Positions 34,730-43,149 of a stretch of 64,000 nt of DNA are shown here, one piece after another. A program made the translations under genes and the position numbers. Source of the DNA: Planococcus sp. MSAK28401 (GTDB lineage: Bacteria > Bacillota > Bacilli > Bacillales_A > Planococcaceae); assembly GCF_018283455.1 (NCBI RefSeq), contig NZ_JAAMTH010000001.1, positions 3,143,501 through 3,207,500 of the forward strand, written 5' to 3'. Under the pieces are notes generated by a model that was not told where the DNA came from, made no database searches, and was given only the letters and a program-made list of their open reading frames with translations. The first letter of the stretch is position 1. Every line of letters begins with the position of its first letter.

Positions 34730-35971
34730 TTAGACATACACTTCATTCGTAGCATCATCTTCTTCAAAGTACTTAGAGTTCTCGCGATTCTTCACAAAGA
34801 AGGCGAGTATGACAGCCCCGGCAAGCATCACGAGCGCTAAAGCGACAATCGTTATCCGCAATGAAATGAAGTCAGCGAATACACCGACAGCCAATAGAAA
34901 GACAATCTGCAGCACGCTTTGGAACAGCTGAAAAATACTGGTGATGCGCCCCATCAGCGCCACCGGAATATTGTTCTGATAGAACGTGGCGAGTCCAGCG
35001 TTCATGAAGACGATAAAAAATCCCAGAATCAAAAAACCGGCCATGACCGAGGCAAAGGACCAAGAAAACGCATAGATCACGTAGCCAATAGTTGTCATGA
35101 GTAAGCCATAGACCATCATGGACTTCAATGAAATTTTAGACGAAAAAACCGAAAGCAAAATACCGCCGGTCACCGACCCGATGCCGGTGAGGCTGATCAA
35201 CAAGCTATAGTCGAGTTCCGACAAGCCGATCACCTGCTGGGTGAAAACCACTTCCTGGGCATCCATCGCGAACGAGAAAATCAGGACAGCGGTAAAACCC
35301 AGATAGATGAAAGTGACGTATTTATTTCGTGTGATAAAATCGCTCACGACTGTAAAATCGCTGATGACTTGGGAAACGGTCAATGCTGGAGTAGAGGTCC
35401 GATCGATGTCTTCCACTTGAGGAAGCCTTGTGACCAATAACGCTGCTAGAACAAAGAACAGGGCATTGATCCACAAGGTCACCTCGAGCGAACTCGCCAG
35501 AATCAGCACACCGCCGATTGCCGGCCCGATAATGAACGCACCGGAAGATGTAAAGGAGCGAATCGAGTTGAAACGTTTGCGCTTCGGTTTCGGCACAAGC
35601 ATCGCGATATACGTCACAGAGGAAGGGCCGAAAAAGGATTTCGCGATACTCAAGAAAACGAGGAAAATATAAACGACGAATACATTCGGTGCAAACGGAA
35701 TCAACGCGATGAACCCGGCCCGCAGCAGATATGTAGAAATGATGATTGCTTTTTTGCTTCGGTAATCGATAAAACTGCCCGTCCAAAACTTCGTCAGGAT
35801 ATTGACGATGGGCCCTACAATCCAAAGTCCAGCGACAGCCGCGGCCGACCCTGTCATCTGATAGACGATGATATTGATCGCCACCAAATAGATGAAATCC
35901 CCGATTCCGGCGATTCCGAGTGACAGCAATAATAAAGATGGATTTTTCCAACCTCCCCATGTTCCACTCAA
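34730..35971 (-). CDS. MFS transporter
   Basis: A 413-residue permease with about twelve helices, of the drug/macrolide-efflux-like MFS branch (MFS_3): GDFIYLVAINIIVYQMTGSA near the start and D-R/K residues in the loop after helix 2. The start is TTG after AAGGGGGAAGGG. It ends with a soluble acidic tail (FEEDDATNEVYV). It is encoded between a methyltransferase and three GNATs, a setting that suggests export of small toxic compounds. Confidence 0.8.
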   Translation of the reverse strand: MSGTWGGWKNPSLLLLSLGIAGIGDFIYLVAINIIVYQMTGSAAAVAGLWIVGPIVNILTKFWTGSFIDYRSKKAIIISTYLLRAGFIALIPFAPNVFVVYIFLVFLSIAKSFFGPSSVTYIAMLVPKPKRKRFNSIRSFTSSGAFIIGPAIGGVLILASSLEVTLWINALFFVLAALLVTRLPQVEDIDRTSTPALTVSQVISDFTVVSDFITRNKYVTFIYLGFTAVLIFSFAMDAQEVVFTQQVIGLSELDYSLLISLTGIGSVTGGILLSVFSSKISLKSMMVYGLLMTTIGYVIYAFSWSFASVMAGFLILGFFIVFMNAGLATFYQNNIPVALMGRITSIFQLFQSVLQIVFLLAVGVFADFISLRITIVALALVMLAGAVILAFFVKNRENSKYFEEDDATNEVYV

Positions 35972-36010
35972 ATCCCTTCCCCCTTTCCGCTAAAAATTTT
36001 TGTGTGAACA

Positions 36011-36718
36011 TTATTGTTTCCGTGCTTTTACAATCAGAAAGTTCGGCGCTTTCATCAAGCGTTCATAGCGTTCAACATCCAACTCTTTGAATTTTTCTGT
36101 CGGCTTGGGTTCGATGACATCTTCCATCGAGAAATGCTGAAGTGTTGTCGCTAAGATGTCGCCAAGTGGCCTTCTGAAAAACGGGACTTTGTAGACTTTG
36201 CCTGCCTTTTTCCATTTGTCCACAATCAGTTCGGTAGAAAAATAATTCATTTCCCGAGATAGTTTGATATCGGTGAACGGATGATGAACCGAGAACAGCA
36301 GGGTGCCTCCAGGTTTTAATATGTGCTGAAACTCTTTGAACGTGAAATCCCAGTCTTCTATGTAATGGAGGGTCAACGAGCTGACGATATAGTCGAAAAT
36401 CCCATCTTCAAAAGGCAAAGTAGACGCCAAATCCAAACAGATGACATCCGCTTTATCTCCGATCCTTCTCTTAGTCGCAGCGGCCATTTCCGGACTCATA
36501 TCCACAGCGGTTACTTGTGCTCCTCTATCTACCAATTGTTCTGTGTACCAACCCGCTGCGCATCCGGCATCCAATATTCTTTTTTCGCTTAAATCCTTTG
36601 GCAGCTGAGCCAGCATAGCCGGCCTTTCGTATTCGCTATTGTATAAGTTTTCCGCGTCTACCGAATGTTCGTATGCGCCGGCGAGACTGTTAAAGGTTTC
36701 TTTGATTTTGTCTTTCAT
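36011..36718 (-). CDS. Class I SAM-dependent methyltransferase
   Basis: A 235-residue enzyme with motif I ILDAGCAAGWYTEQL (about residues 47-61), acidic motif II VTAVDMSPEM and motif III LASTLPFEDGIFDYIVSS. It belongs to the Methyltransf_11/UbiE-like group; substrate unknown. It starts 31 nt downstream of a GNAT gene and is followed by the MFS gene after 39 nt. An accessory-cluster role is suggested by position only. Confidence 0.82.
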   Translation of the reverse strand: MKDKIKETFNSLAGAYEHSVDAENLYNSEYERPAMLAQLPKDLSEKRILDAGCAAGWYTEQLVDRGAQVTAVDMSPEMAAATKRRIGDKADVICLDLASTLPFEDGIFDYIVSSLTLHYIEDWDFTFKEFQHILKPGGTLLFSVHHPFTDIKLSREMNYFSTELIVDKWKKAGKVYKVPFFRRPLGDILATTLQHFSMEDVIEPKPTEKFKELDVERYERLMKAPNFLIVKARKQ

Positions 36719-36749
36719 GAGTCACCTCTCTCCATCTTAATTCTGCAGT

Positions 36750-37226
36750 TTACTCAATACGGATTTCCATTTTTCTTGCCTGATTGTTCATCCCCATAGA
36801 TTTGTAGAAATTAATAGCATCTTCGTTAAATTCCCAAACTCCAAGTTCCAATGTAGCCGCGTCATTTTCATTCGCAAACTCCATGGCTTGTTGAAATAAT
36901 TTTCTCCCGAGACCATGAGACCTGTATCGTTCATTCACGCCCAAATCCTCCATGAAGAGATACTTTCTTTTTGTAATAGTCGCCCGGTTCGGTGATTCGT
37001 TGATCCTCAGAATTGTAAATCCGATAATTTCGGTTTTGTTTTCAATAACATAAATGACCCCTTCATCCGATTCAACGAGTTGAGCAAAGTATTGCTTGTC
37101 CAATGTCTTTTCAGCCTCTTTATAAATATCCGGTCTTCCATTCACATGGAAAGCATGAACTTCTTTATGTATAGCCTGCAGCTTTTCATAATCACTAATT
37201 TTAGCTTCTCTCATTGTATATTCCAC
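36750..37226 (-). CDS. GNAT acetyltransferase
   Basis: A 158-residue GNAT: EDLGVNERYRSHGLGRKLF is beta 4 and the acetyl-CoA loop (RSHGLG), and NEDAINFYKSMGM is the last motif. Three candidate starts lie within nine bases; the GTG is the one at proper distance (8 nt) from AAGGAG. It is the first gene of the accessory run. Confidence 0.78.
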   Translation of the reverse strand: MEYTMREAKISDYEKLQAIHKEVHAFHVNGRPDIYKEAEKTLDKQYFAQLVESDEGVIYVIENKTEIIGFTILRINESPNRATITKRKYLFMEDLGVNERYRSHGLGRKLFQQAMEFANENDAATLELGVWEFNEDAINFYKSMGMNNQARKMEIRIE

Positions 37227-37332
37227 ACTCATCACTCCTTATTATCTTAAAAATTATTATACCAATAATTCCCACAAAATATTTTAAATAATTGAATGTT
37301 ATGTCTTTCAAAATCTCTCTAAGCTTATCCAT

Positions 37333-37361
37333 AAAAAAAGACATCCGCTTGGAATGTCTTT
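37333..37361 (-). terminator. Terminator of the Rrf2 gene
   Basis: AAAGACAT/ATGTCTTT stem and a run of seven T on the minus strand, directly at the stop codon. Confidence 0.8.
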
Positions 37362-37796
37362 TCACTGAATATGTTCTTTCGCCTCAATATCTTTCACGAT
37401 GTCCTCAAGCGTCAGGTTCTGGAACACTTTTTCCATCGCCGACTGGGCGGCCATGAAGATCGGCTCGATGGTGCTTTGGATATTTTTGCCGACTACGCAA
37501 TCGGGATGCGGCTTGTCGTGGATGCTGAATAATTCGTTCTCCTCGACCACGTTCACTGCCTTGTAAATATCAAATAGCGTAATCTCCGATAACTCTCTCG
37601 ACAGTTTAGCGCCCGCCACCCCTGGCTGCACGTCGATTAATCCTGCTTTTTTCAGCATTCCCATAATCTTTCTGATGACCGCTGCATTGGTATTGACACT
37701 GCCGGCGATAAATTCGGAAGATGAGGCGGTTTCTTTATTTAAATCAATTAACGCCAGTATGTGGATTCCGACGGAAAATCGACTGCTGATTGACAT
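37362..37796 (-). CDS. Rrf2 family regulator (YwnA-like)
   Basis: A 144-residue winged-helix protein: SSRFSVGIHILALIDL opens it and SSEFIAGSVNTNAAVIRKIMGML (HTH recognition, about residues 25-48) is the key region. Only one Cys (PHPDCVVG, near residue 99) is present, so it is not an Fe-S sensor of the three-Cys IscR/NsrR type; YwnA-like proteins of this kind may sense oxidants through a single Cys. It is divergent from an NmrA-like gene, and both promoters carry the same 19-bp dyad. Confidence 0.82.
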   Translation of the reverse strand: MSISSRFSVGIHILALIDLNKETASSSEFIAGSVNTNAAVIRKIMGMLKKAGLIDVQPGVAGAKLSRELSEITLFDIYKAVNVVEENELFSIHDKPHPDCVVGKNIQSTIEPIFMAAQSAMEKVFQNLTLEDIVKDIEAKEHIQ

Positions 37797-37837
37797 GTTG
37801 AGCCCTCCATTGCTTATTTATGTTGAATTTCACATGA

Positions 37838-37856
37838 TGTAATTGTTCCGGTTACA
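37838..37856. promoter_or_regulatory. Rrf2 operator copy 1 (TGTAAT-N7-GTTACA)
   Basis: A 19-bp imperfect dyad 42 nt upstream of the Rrf2 gene. Its half-sites and spacing are identical to those of copy 2, located exactly 100 bp away. Confidence 0.7.
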
Positions 37857-37903
37857 AGTAATTGTATCAAATTTCGAGCTGAAAATATATTAAATTCAAC
37901 CTG

Positions 37904-37932
37904 TTGACAAGATGGTTACAAGTGAATAAACT
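37904..37932 (+). promoter_or_regulatory. Promoter of the NmrA-like gene
   Basis: TTGACA (37904-37909) and TAAACT (37927-37932) with 17-bp spacing. A third half-site GTTACA lies in the spacer at 37915. The downstream operator copy covers the expected transcription start. Confidence 0.65.
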
Positions 37933-37937
37933 AAACA

Positions 37938-37956
37938 TGTAATCAATTCAGTTACA
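37938..37956. promoter_or_regulatory. Rrf2 operator copy 2 (TGTAAT-N7-GTTACA)
   Basis: Same 19-bp dyad as copy 1, placed at the expected +1 of the NmrA-like gene, suiting repression by the divergent Rrf2 protein. Confidence 0.7.
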
Positions 37957-37983
37957 ACAACAAATGAACAGGAGGAATTATTG

Positions 37984-38841
37984 ATGAAAATTTTGGTGAC
38001 AGGGGCTACAGGAAAACTGGGCTCAAAAGTAGTGGCATCTTTATTGAAACAAGTACCTGCTAGCGATCTTGCGGTAAGTGTCCGTAATCCCGAAAAGGCT
38101 GAAGACCTGCGCGCTCAAGGCGTAGACGTTCGCCACGGTGATTTCGATGCTCCGGAAACATTGGATCAAGCTTTTCAAGAAATCGACCGCTTATTGATCA
38201 TATCAACTGACGGTGACAACGAAACAAGAATCCGCCAGCACGAGAATGCGGTTCACGCCGCTGAGCGCGCAGGCGTTAAATTTATCGCCTATACGAGCCT
38301 CGCCAATGCGACAGAAAGCCAAAACCTGATGGCTCCGCCGCACGTAGCCACAGAAGCGGCCATCATCAAAACGGGTATCCCTTATACATTCCTTCGCAAT
38401 AATTGGTATTTGGAAAACGAACTGGGCAGCATTCAAGCTGTAGAAGCAGGCGCGCCTTGGGTCACTTCGGCTGGTGAAGGAAAAGTCGGCTGGGCTTTAC
38501 AGCAGGATTATGCCGACGCAGCTGTCGCCGTATTGACTGGCAGCGGCCATGAAAACAAAACTTACGAACTTTCAGGTCCCTTGTTAACACAGGAACAACT
38601 AGCTTCAGCACTTGGTGACGTGTTGGATAAACCAGTTTCAGTTAAGCAAGTAAGCGACGAAGAATACGCAGAAGTCATGAAGGGTGCCGGCGTGCCGGAC
38701 TTCGCCATCCCAATTGTCGTCGGCATCCAGGAAAGCATCCGCAACGGTTCGCTCGAAGTCGCAAACAGCGATTTTGAACAAGTGCTTGGCCGCCCGCTAA
38801 CACCGATCAACGATGGCCTCGCACAGCTGGTTTCAAAATAA
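37984..38841 (+). CDS. NmrA-like NAD(P)H-binding oxidoreductase
   Basis: A 285-residue atypical SDR. ILVTGATGKLGSKV (residues 3-16) is the nucleotide-binding GxxGxxG, and YTSLANATES, HVATEAAIIKTGIPYTFLRNNWYLE are characteristic of the NmrA/YtfG quinone-reductase group (the latter split after TEAAI). Such enzymes sense or reduce quinones with NADPH. The divergent Rrf2 gene and shared operators suggest induction by electrophile or oxidant stress. The ATG is 8 nt from AGGAGG. Confidence 0.85.
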   Translation: MKILVTGATGKLGSKVVASLLKQVPASDLAVSVRNPEKAEDLRAQGVDVRHGDFDAPETLDQAFQEIDRLLIISTDGDNETRIRQHENAVHAAERAGVKFIAYTSLANATESQNLMAPPHVATEAAIIKTGIPYTFLRNNWYLENELGSIQAVEAGAPWVTSAGEGKVGWALQQDYADAAVAVLTGSGHENKTYELSGPLLTQEQLASALGDVLDKPVSVKQVSDEEYAEVMKGAGVPDFAIPIVVGIQESIRNGSLEVANSDFEQVLGRPLTPINDGLAQLVSK

Positions 38842-38854
38842 AAAACAATACAAA

Positions 38855-38888
38855 AAACGGAGCTGATCTTGTCGATCGGCTCCGTTTC
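38855..38888. terminator. Bidirectional terminator
   Basis: AAACGGAGCTGATC pairs with GATCGGCTCCGTTT (one mismatch) across a 5-nt loop, between converging genes. Confidence 0.8.
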
Positions 38889-38895
38889 TTATTTA

Positions 38896-40527
38896 TTATT
38901 GTTGAGCTGCCAGCTCGGCTTCAAACTGTTCTTTCAACTCGATCAATGCTGTTCTGTTTGCTGAGAGATCTTCAGGGTATCTTGCTAAAACGACATCGAT
39001 CAAGTTCGCTTTTTCCCTTGGAGAGAATCCCCCAGTCACAGCATGCTCGCCTTCTAACACACCGTAGTAGCCTTTGAGTGGCTGGCCAATTTCAACCTGG
39101 TTTGCTAACTCCGATACTTCGGCAAAGACCTTTTCGCTCCAAGCACGCTCCCATTCTCCAGCTGAATCAACACCCATTTTTGCATATTTCACTGCTTCGG
39201 AAACGTCTGTAAACAATAAATCCTGAGTAATGTAACTATAAGAATTTGATAAACCTGTCATGCCCTCTGGATTGACGAGCCTCAGCTCATTCTGTCGATA
39301 AAGGTTCGTATTGTCGTAGTCTCCTATCTCCCTATACAGGCTCGCAATCCGATGGTTGACCGTTTCTAAATTAGGAGCAGTTTCTGCGATTTCCAGAAAA
39401 ATCTCCAATGCTTCTTCTGGCTTCCCTTGCTGCTGTGCTAACAAATCTGCCCTTTTCCATAAATCACTCAGCTGTTCAAAACTGGCAAAAAACTTAGCCT
39501 CGTAACTTTCTAGAGTTTTTCCGGTCACTTTTTTAAAACTTGATTCAAACGTAGAATGTTCCATTTCCGCAAAAATTCTCAGAAGAATATCTTCTCCCTT
39601 CCCATTTACCAAGAATTCTACAAAAGCACGGCTTTGAGTATAAGGACTATAGGGATCGGACAAATGATTTTCCCAGCCACCCGGGTGCTCCAGTTTTTCA
39701 AAGGCAGCATATTTAATCGGGTAATCCGGATCAAATGGCAGTGCCTGATCTTTTTCCGACAAATAAGTAGCTACGCCTTCCGCAAACCAAACAGGAATTT
39801 CAGTACTATACATCCCCTGCTCCTCCGCGATGCTGTAAAACAAATGATGCGTGTATTCATGGATGACCGCAACCTTGTCGATCGGCAGAGGCAAATGAAT
39901 CGTCTGATCGTGTTCTTTGTAAAACCCGCTGTACTCCGCCTCAATCGTTTCCCGAATCGGCATGTCGAGATTCTCTCCATAGAGAACGAAAGAAACTGGG
40001 GCATCGGTTTCACCGCCCAGCTCACGCTCCAATTGCGGATGATTGGTTTCTACAAGGTCCACCAACTGTTCCATTTCTTCTAATGGTTCGCTTCCCGGCG
40101 CAAAATAGAATGTGATTCCATTGATTTCTTTTGAGTCCAGTGTGGCTAAATCAATGGAACCGTCTTCTCCTGTAATCAGTCGCTGGTAATAAGCTAATTT
40201 CTCTCCAGGCGTCAGCTCCGTTGCTTCCGTCATATCGTACTCAACATCATAGAGCAGAAAGTTTGTACCGAATAAAAAGAGCGTAAAAATCCAGAAGAGA
40301 ATGGAAGAAGCTATCAGAAAGACCGCATCTGTCAAACTTTTTCTGCCATCACCCGCTTTTGTAATCCAGACAATCGCCAACACAATGCCCGCGATCACGA
40401 ACGCGCTTGCGGCAAGCCAAGCAATCAAGCTTTGCCCTACATCCAAATACAACAGCAAAACCCCGAATCCCGCCGTCAACAAAAACAAACCGAGGAAGCT
40501 CAAAATAATATTTTTAACTATGTGCAT
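38896..40527 (-). CDS. Membrane-anchored peptidase MA-like metalloprotease with TPR-like tail
   Basis: A 543-residue protein. Three N-terminal helices (about residues 8-100) are followed by an outward domain with HEYTHHLFY near residue 220 and WFAEGVATYLSE about 30 residues later. This HExxH plus downstream E arrangement is a gluzincin zinc site of the peptidase_MA type. The C-terminal 170 residues are helical, with a TPR-like stretch (EALEIFLEIAETAPN). It likely acts at the cell surface on an unknown substrate. It forms a unit with the small membrane gene 27 nt upstream. Confidence 0.75.
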   Translation of the reverse strand: MHIVKNIILSFLGLFLLTAGFGVLLLYLDVGQSLIAWLAASAFVIAGIVLAIVWITKAGDGRKSLTDAVFLIASSILFWIFTLFLFGTNFLLYDVEYDMTEATELTPGEKLAYYQRLITGEDGSIDLATLDSKEINGITFYFAPGSEPLEEMEQLVDLVETNHPQLERELGGETDAPVSFVLYGENLDMPIRETIEAEYSGFYKEHDQTIHLPLPIDKVAVIHEYTHHLFYSIAEEQGMYSTEIPVWFAEGVATYLSEKDQALPFDPDYPIKYAAFEKLEHPGGWENHLSDPYSPYTQSRAFVEFLVNGKGEDILLRIFAEMEHSTFESSFKKVTGKTLESYEAKFFASFEQLSDLWKRADLLAQQQGKPEEALEIFLEIAETAPNLETVNHRIASLYREIGDYDNTNLYRQNELRLVNPEGMTGLSNSYSYITQDLLFTDVSEAVKYAKMGVDSAGEWERAWSEKVFAEVSELANQVEIGQPLKGYYGVLEGEHAVTGGFSPREKANLIDVVLARYPEDLSANRTALIELKEQFEAELAAQQ

Positions 40528-40554
40528 AAGTCACCTCTATTTAAATCGAGCATC

Positions 40555-40734
40555 CTAATTTGATTTCTTCGTAGGTTTTGGTAAGAAAAAGGCGCTGCTT
40601 CCCATAAACCAACCACCTGCTACAGCCAGCGCAGTCCCAACGGCCACCGCAAAAGTGGATAAGTATGTGGATATATACATACCTGCCATAAGCATTATTG
40701 AACCTGTGGAAAACATAATCATGGTTTTTGTCAT
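40555..40734 (-). CDS. Small two-helix membrane protein
   Basis: A 59-residue protein starting MTKTMIMFSTGSIML, with hydrophobic helices at about residues 5-23 and 28-51 and a basic tail (KPTKKSN). AAGGAG lies 9 nt before the ATG. It is followed by the membrane metalloprotease gene after 27 nt and may be its partner. No family recognised; the good ribosome-binding site and clear amphiphilic layout support it as real. Confidence 0.65.
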   Translation of the reverse strand: MTKTMIMFSTGSIMLMAGMYISTYLSTFAVAVGTALAVAGGWFMGSSAFFLPKPTKKSN

Positions 40735-40767
40735 TTCTTACAGCTCCTTCACAGCTTATCCACCGTT

Positions 40768-41115
40768 TTAAGAAGAAAGCAGCTCGATTTTAATCGCCAA
40801 GCTGCCCCATTCCTGTTCACGCGTTGGTGAATAGAGGGTGTGGATGGATTCCACCCGTTTTTCAATATTGTTATCCACAAATCCGAATTTTTCAGCGGGA
40901 ATGTCTTCAAACATTTCCCGAAACGTCGGATATGTGCATAACTTTGTGATTTTCACCGTTAGTTTTTCGTCTTCGCCGGGCAGTTTCGTGAATTCTATCG
41001 TGTCGTTCTCTTTCAATTTCCGCCTCTTTGGATCATGAAGCCGGACTTCTACCGTTTTCTTTCCGGACTGGATTGCCCGGAAAGGTTCCTCGTAAAGTTT
41101 CATTTTGTGCTCCAT
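40768..41115 (-). CDS. ASCH domain protein
   Basis: A 115-residue single-domain protein: MKLYEEPFRAIQSGKKTVEVRLHDPKR is the ASCH opening (here split after AIQSGKKTVE), followed by beta strands DTIEFTKL and LTVKITKL. ASCH domains have the PUA-like fold and are thought to bind RNA or act as amidohydrolases on modified nucleosides. The second ATG was chosen, 6 nt from GGAGG; the first directly abuts the site. Confidence 0.8.
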   Translation of the reverse strand: MEHKMKLYEEPFRAIQSGKKTVEVRLHDPKRRKLKENDTIEFTKLPGEDEKLTVKITKLCTYPTFREMFEDIPAEKFGFVDNNIEKRVESIHTLYSPTREQEWGSLAIKIELLSS

Positions 41116-41176
41116 TGCCATCCTCCAAAGTCATCGTTCGTATTAGTAGAAAAAAGTTCGAGAAATTTCTACTTTA

Positions 41177-42601
41177 TTACCAAAGTCCAAGCGCTTTCCA
41201 CCACAGGCCGCCTGCACCAAACCAGACCACAATGTGGATGAGGGAAATGATGAACCCAAGGCTCCACCATTTTTTCTGACTGACATAGCCGCTTCCGAAA
41301 AAGACCGGAGCCGGGCCAGCACCATAATGCGTCAAGCAGCTGAACAAGTTCGAGAAGAACGCGAGAATCAGTGCGGACAATAGCGGTGGTGCGCCCGAAG
41401 CGACGATGACCGACAAGAACGCCGCATACATCGCGCTGACGTGAGCTGTGTTGCTGGCAAAGAAGTAATGAGAGTAAAAATAGACAATCGCCAGGATTAC
41501 TAAGGTCATCATCCAAGATAGTTGGCCAACTGCATCCCCCATCAAGTTGCTAAACCAAGGAATCATGCCTAATTCGTTCAAATACGTCGCCATCATGACG
41601 AGCACTGAGAACCAGACGAGCGTATCCCAGGCACCTTGTTCTTTCTTGATATCCGACCAGGTCAATACGCCGCTGAGCAGCAGCACACAAAGCCCGACGA
41701 ACGCACTGGTCGTCGCACTGATACCGAAGTTTCCGCCAAAAATCCATAGCGATAACAGCAGGACGAAGACGCCGATCATATAGCGTTCTTCTTTTTTCAT
41801 CGGTCCCATTTCCTTCAATTTCTCTACCGCAATCGCAGAGGCTTCCGGTGTTTCCTTTAATTCAGGCGGATACAATTTGTAAATAACAAAAGGAATGAGC
41901 GCCAAACTGATCAAACCAGGCACTAATGCGGCGAGCGCCCAACCGCCCCAAGTGATTGTCACTCCTGTGATTTCCTGTGTAATCTGGACAGCGAGCGGGT
42001 TCGCGGCCATGGCCGTGACGAACATCGCCGAAGTGATCATATCTCCTTGGAAAGAGACCTTGACCAAAAATGCCCCAATGCGCCGCTCCGTGCCGTCTCC
42101 GACTCTCGATTCGTATGTTTCAGAAAGCGAGCGAATGATCGGGAAAATGATTCCGCCGGCCCGTGCGGTATTCGATGGCATGGCTGGCGCCAAGATCAAA
42201 TCACTCAGCAGCATCGAATACGACAAGCCGAGCGTTTTCTTGCCGAACAGCCGGACAAACAGATAAGAAACCCGTGTCCCCAAGCCGGTTTTGATAAATC
42301 CTCGTGAAATGAAGAAAGCAATGACAATCAACCAAATTGTCGTGTTTTGAAATCCGCTTAACGATTGTTCCAAGGTAAGGATTTGGGTTAGCGCAATCAT
42401 TGTCAGCGCAAGAATCGCCGTGCTTCCCATCGGTATCGGTTTGATCACCAATGCCACAATCGTCGCCACAAATATACTGAACAAATGCCAGGCATCCGTT
42501 TCCAATCCAGAAGGTGCCGGAATGAACCAGATAACCGCCCCGATAGCGACACAAATCAAGAGCAACTTCCAGTTCACTTCTCCTTTTTTTTGAGTATTCA
42601 T
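41177..42601 (-). CDS. DASS (SLC13) family di/tricarboxylate transporter
   Basis: A 474-residue membrane protein with about twelve helices. It carries the DASS landmarks APAMPSNTARAGGI (the SNT motif, near residue 145) and the second SNT-like FASNTAHVSAMY near 400, which bind substrate and sodium. Relatives such as YflS exchange 2-oxoglutarate, malate or citrate. The ATG after AAAAGGAGAAGTAGG is used. A cre-like site about 215 nt upstream fits carbon catabolite control. Confidence 0.87.
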   Translation of the reverse strand: MNTQKKGEVNWKLLLICVAIGAVIWFIPAPSGLETDAWHLFSIFVATIVALVIKPIPMGSTAILALTMIALTQILTLEQSLSGFQNTTIWLIVIAFFISRGFIKTGLGTRVSYLFVRLFGKKTLGLSYSMLLSDLILAPAMPSNTARAGGIIFPIIRSLSETYESRVGDGTERRIGAFLVKVSFQGDMITSAMFVTAMAANPLAVQITQEITGVTITWGGWALAALVPGLISLALIPFVIYKLYPPELKETPEASAIAVEKLKEMGPMKKEERYMIGVFVLLLSLWIFGGNFGISATTSAFVGLCVLLLSGVLTWSDIKKEQGAWDTLVWFSVLVMMATYLNELGMIPWFSNLMGDAVGQLSWMMTLVILAIVYFYSHYFFASNTAHVSAMYAAFLSVIVASGAPPLLSALILAFFSNLFSCLTHYGAGPAPVFFGSGYVSQKKWWSLGFIISLIHIVVWFGAGGLWWKALGLW

Positions 42602-42814
42602 CCTACTTCTCCTTTTTAAATACTGTATTTTATGCAAGGAGGATTATACGCCTTTCGGGCTGTTGAATGAATATATCCGCTCGGCTGTTTTCTGTCGATC
42701 TGGAACAGGAATACGCTTACTTTTACCCGGCAATTGCCCTCAACCCCGGAACGGCGGGAACGGCATTTAACTGCTTTCATTTTAGTGCAATTTTGACTTT
42801 TTGTTCACAAAAAA

Positions 42815-42830
42815 TTGTATGCGCTATCAA
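42815..42830 (-). promoter_or_regulatory. CcpA cre-like site
   Basis: Minus-strand TTGATAGCGCATACAA meets every position of the consensus WTGNNARCGNWWWCAW. It lies upstream of the DASS transporter and downstream of a small membrane protein gene, so catabolite repression of the transporter is the simplest reading. The promoter itself is not clear. Confidence 0.6.
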
Positions 42831-42872
42831 GGTTAATAAGCTGCTATTGTGGACAGCCACTTAACCATTCGT

Positions 42873-43076
42873 TCACCGGCTCTCACTCATGAAACCATCA
42901 GTTTCTGATCTTTTTCTGTTCAATCTAGAGATAATGACAAATAACATAGCTATTAGATTGGCCAAAAACATGATGATGTAATAGATGTGCGTGTTCCCTT
43001 CTAGTAGATAAGTGCCGTATCTTAACGTATTAATCGCTAGGACAATGACTAAGAAGATATGGGTTTTTTTATTCAC
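42873..43076 (-). CDS. Small membrane protein, unknown
   Basis: A 67-residue protein starting at GTG 7 nt after AAGGAGT. Two hydrophobic helices (about residues 5-22 and 30-50) and a charged tail (RLNRKRSETD). No family recognised. It stands between the DUF2785 gene and the DASS promoter region. Confidence 0.6.
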   Translation of the reverse strand: MNKKTHIFLVIVLAINTLRYGTYLLEGNTHIYYIIMFLANLIAMLFVIISRLNRKRSETDGFMSESR

Positions 43077-43149
43077 GATCGGACTCCTTCCATTATTCTA
43101 TTTACGGGAGTGTACAAGGATTAGTTCCCAAAACCGCATTAAGGAGTCT

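Noticed and set aside
42667-42864. 65-residue plus-strand reading frame between the DASS transporter and a small membrane gene
   Set aside because: No ribosome-binding site and no coherent protein pattern. It crosses the cre-like site and promoter region of the minus-strand transporter.
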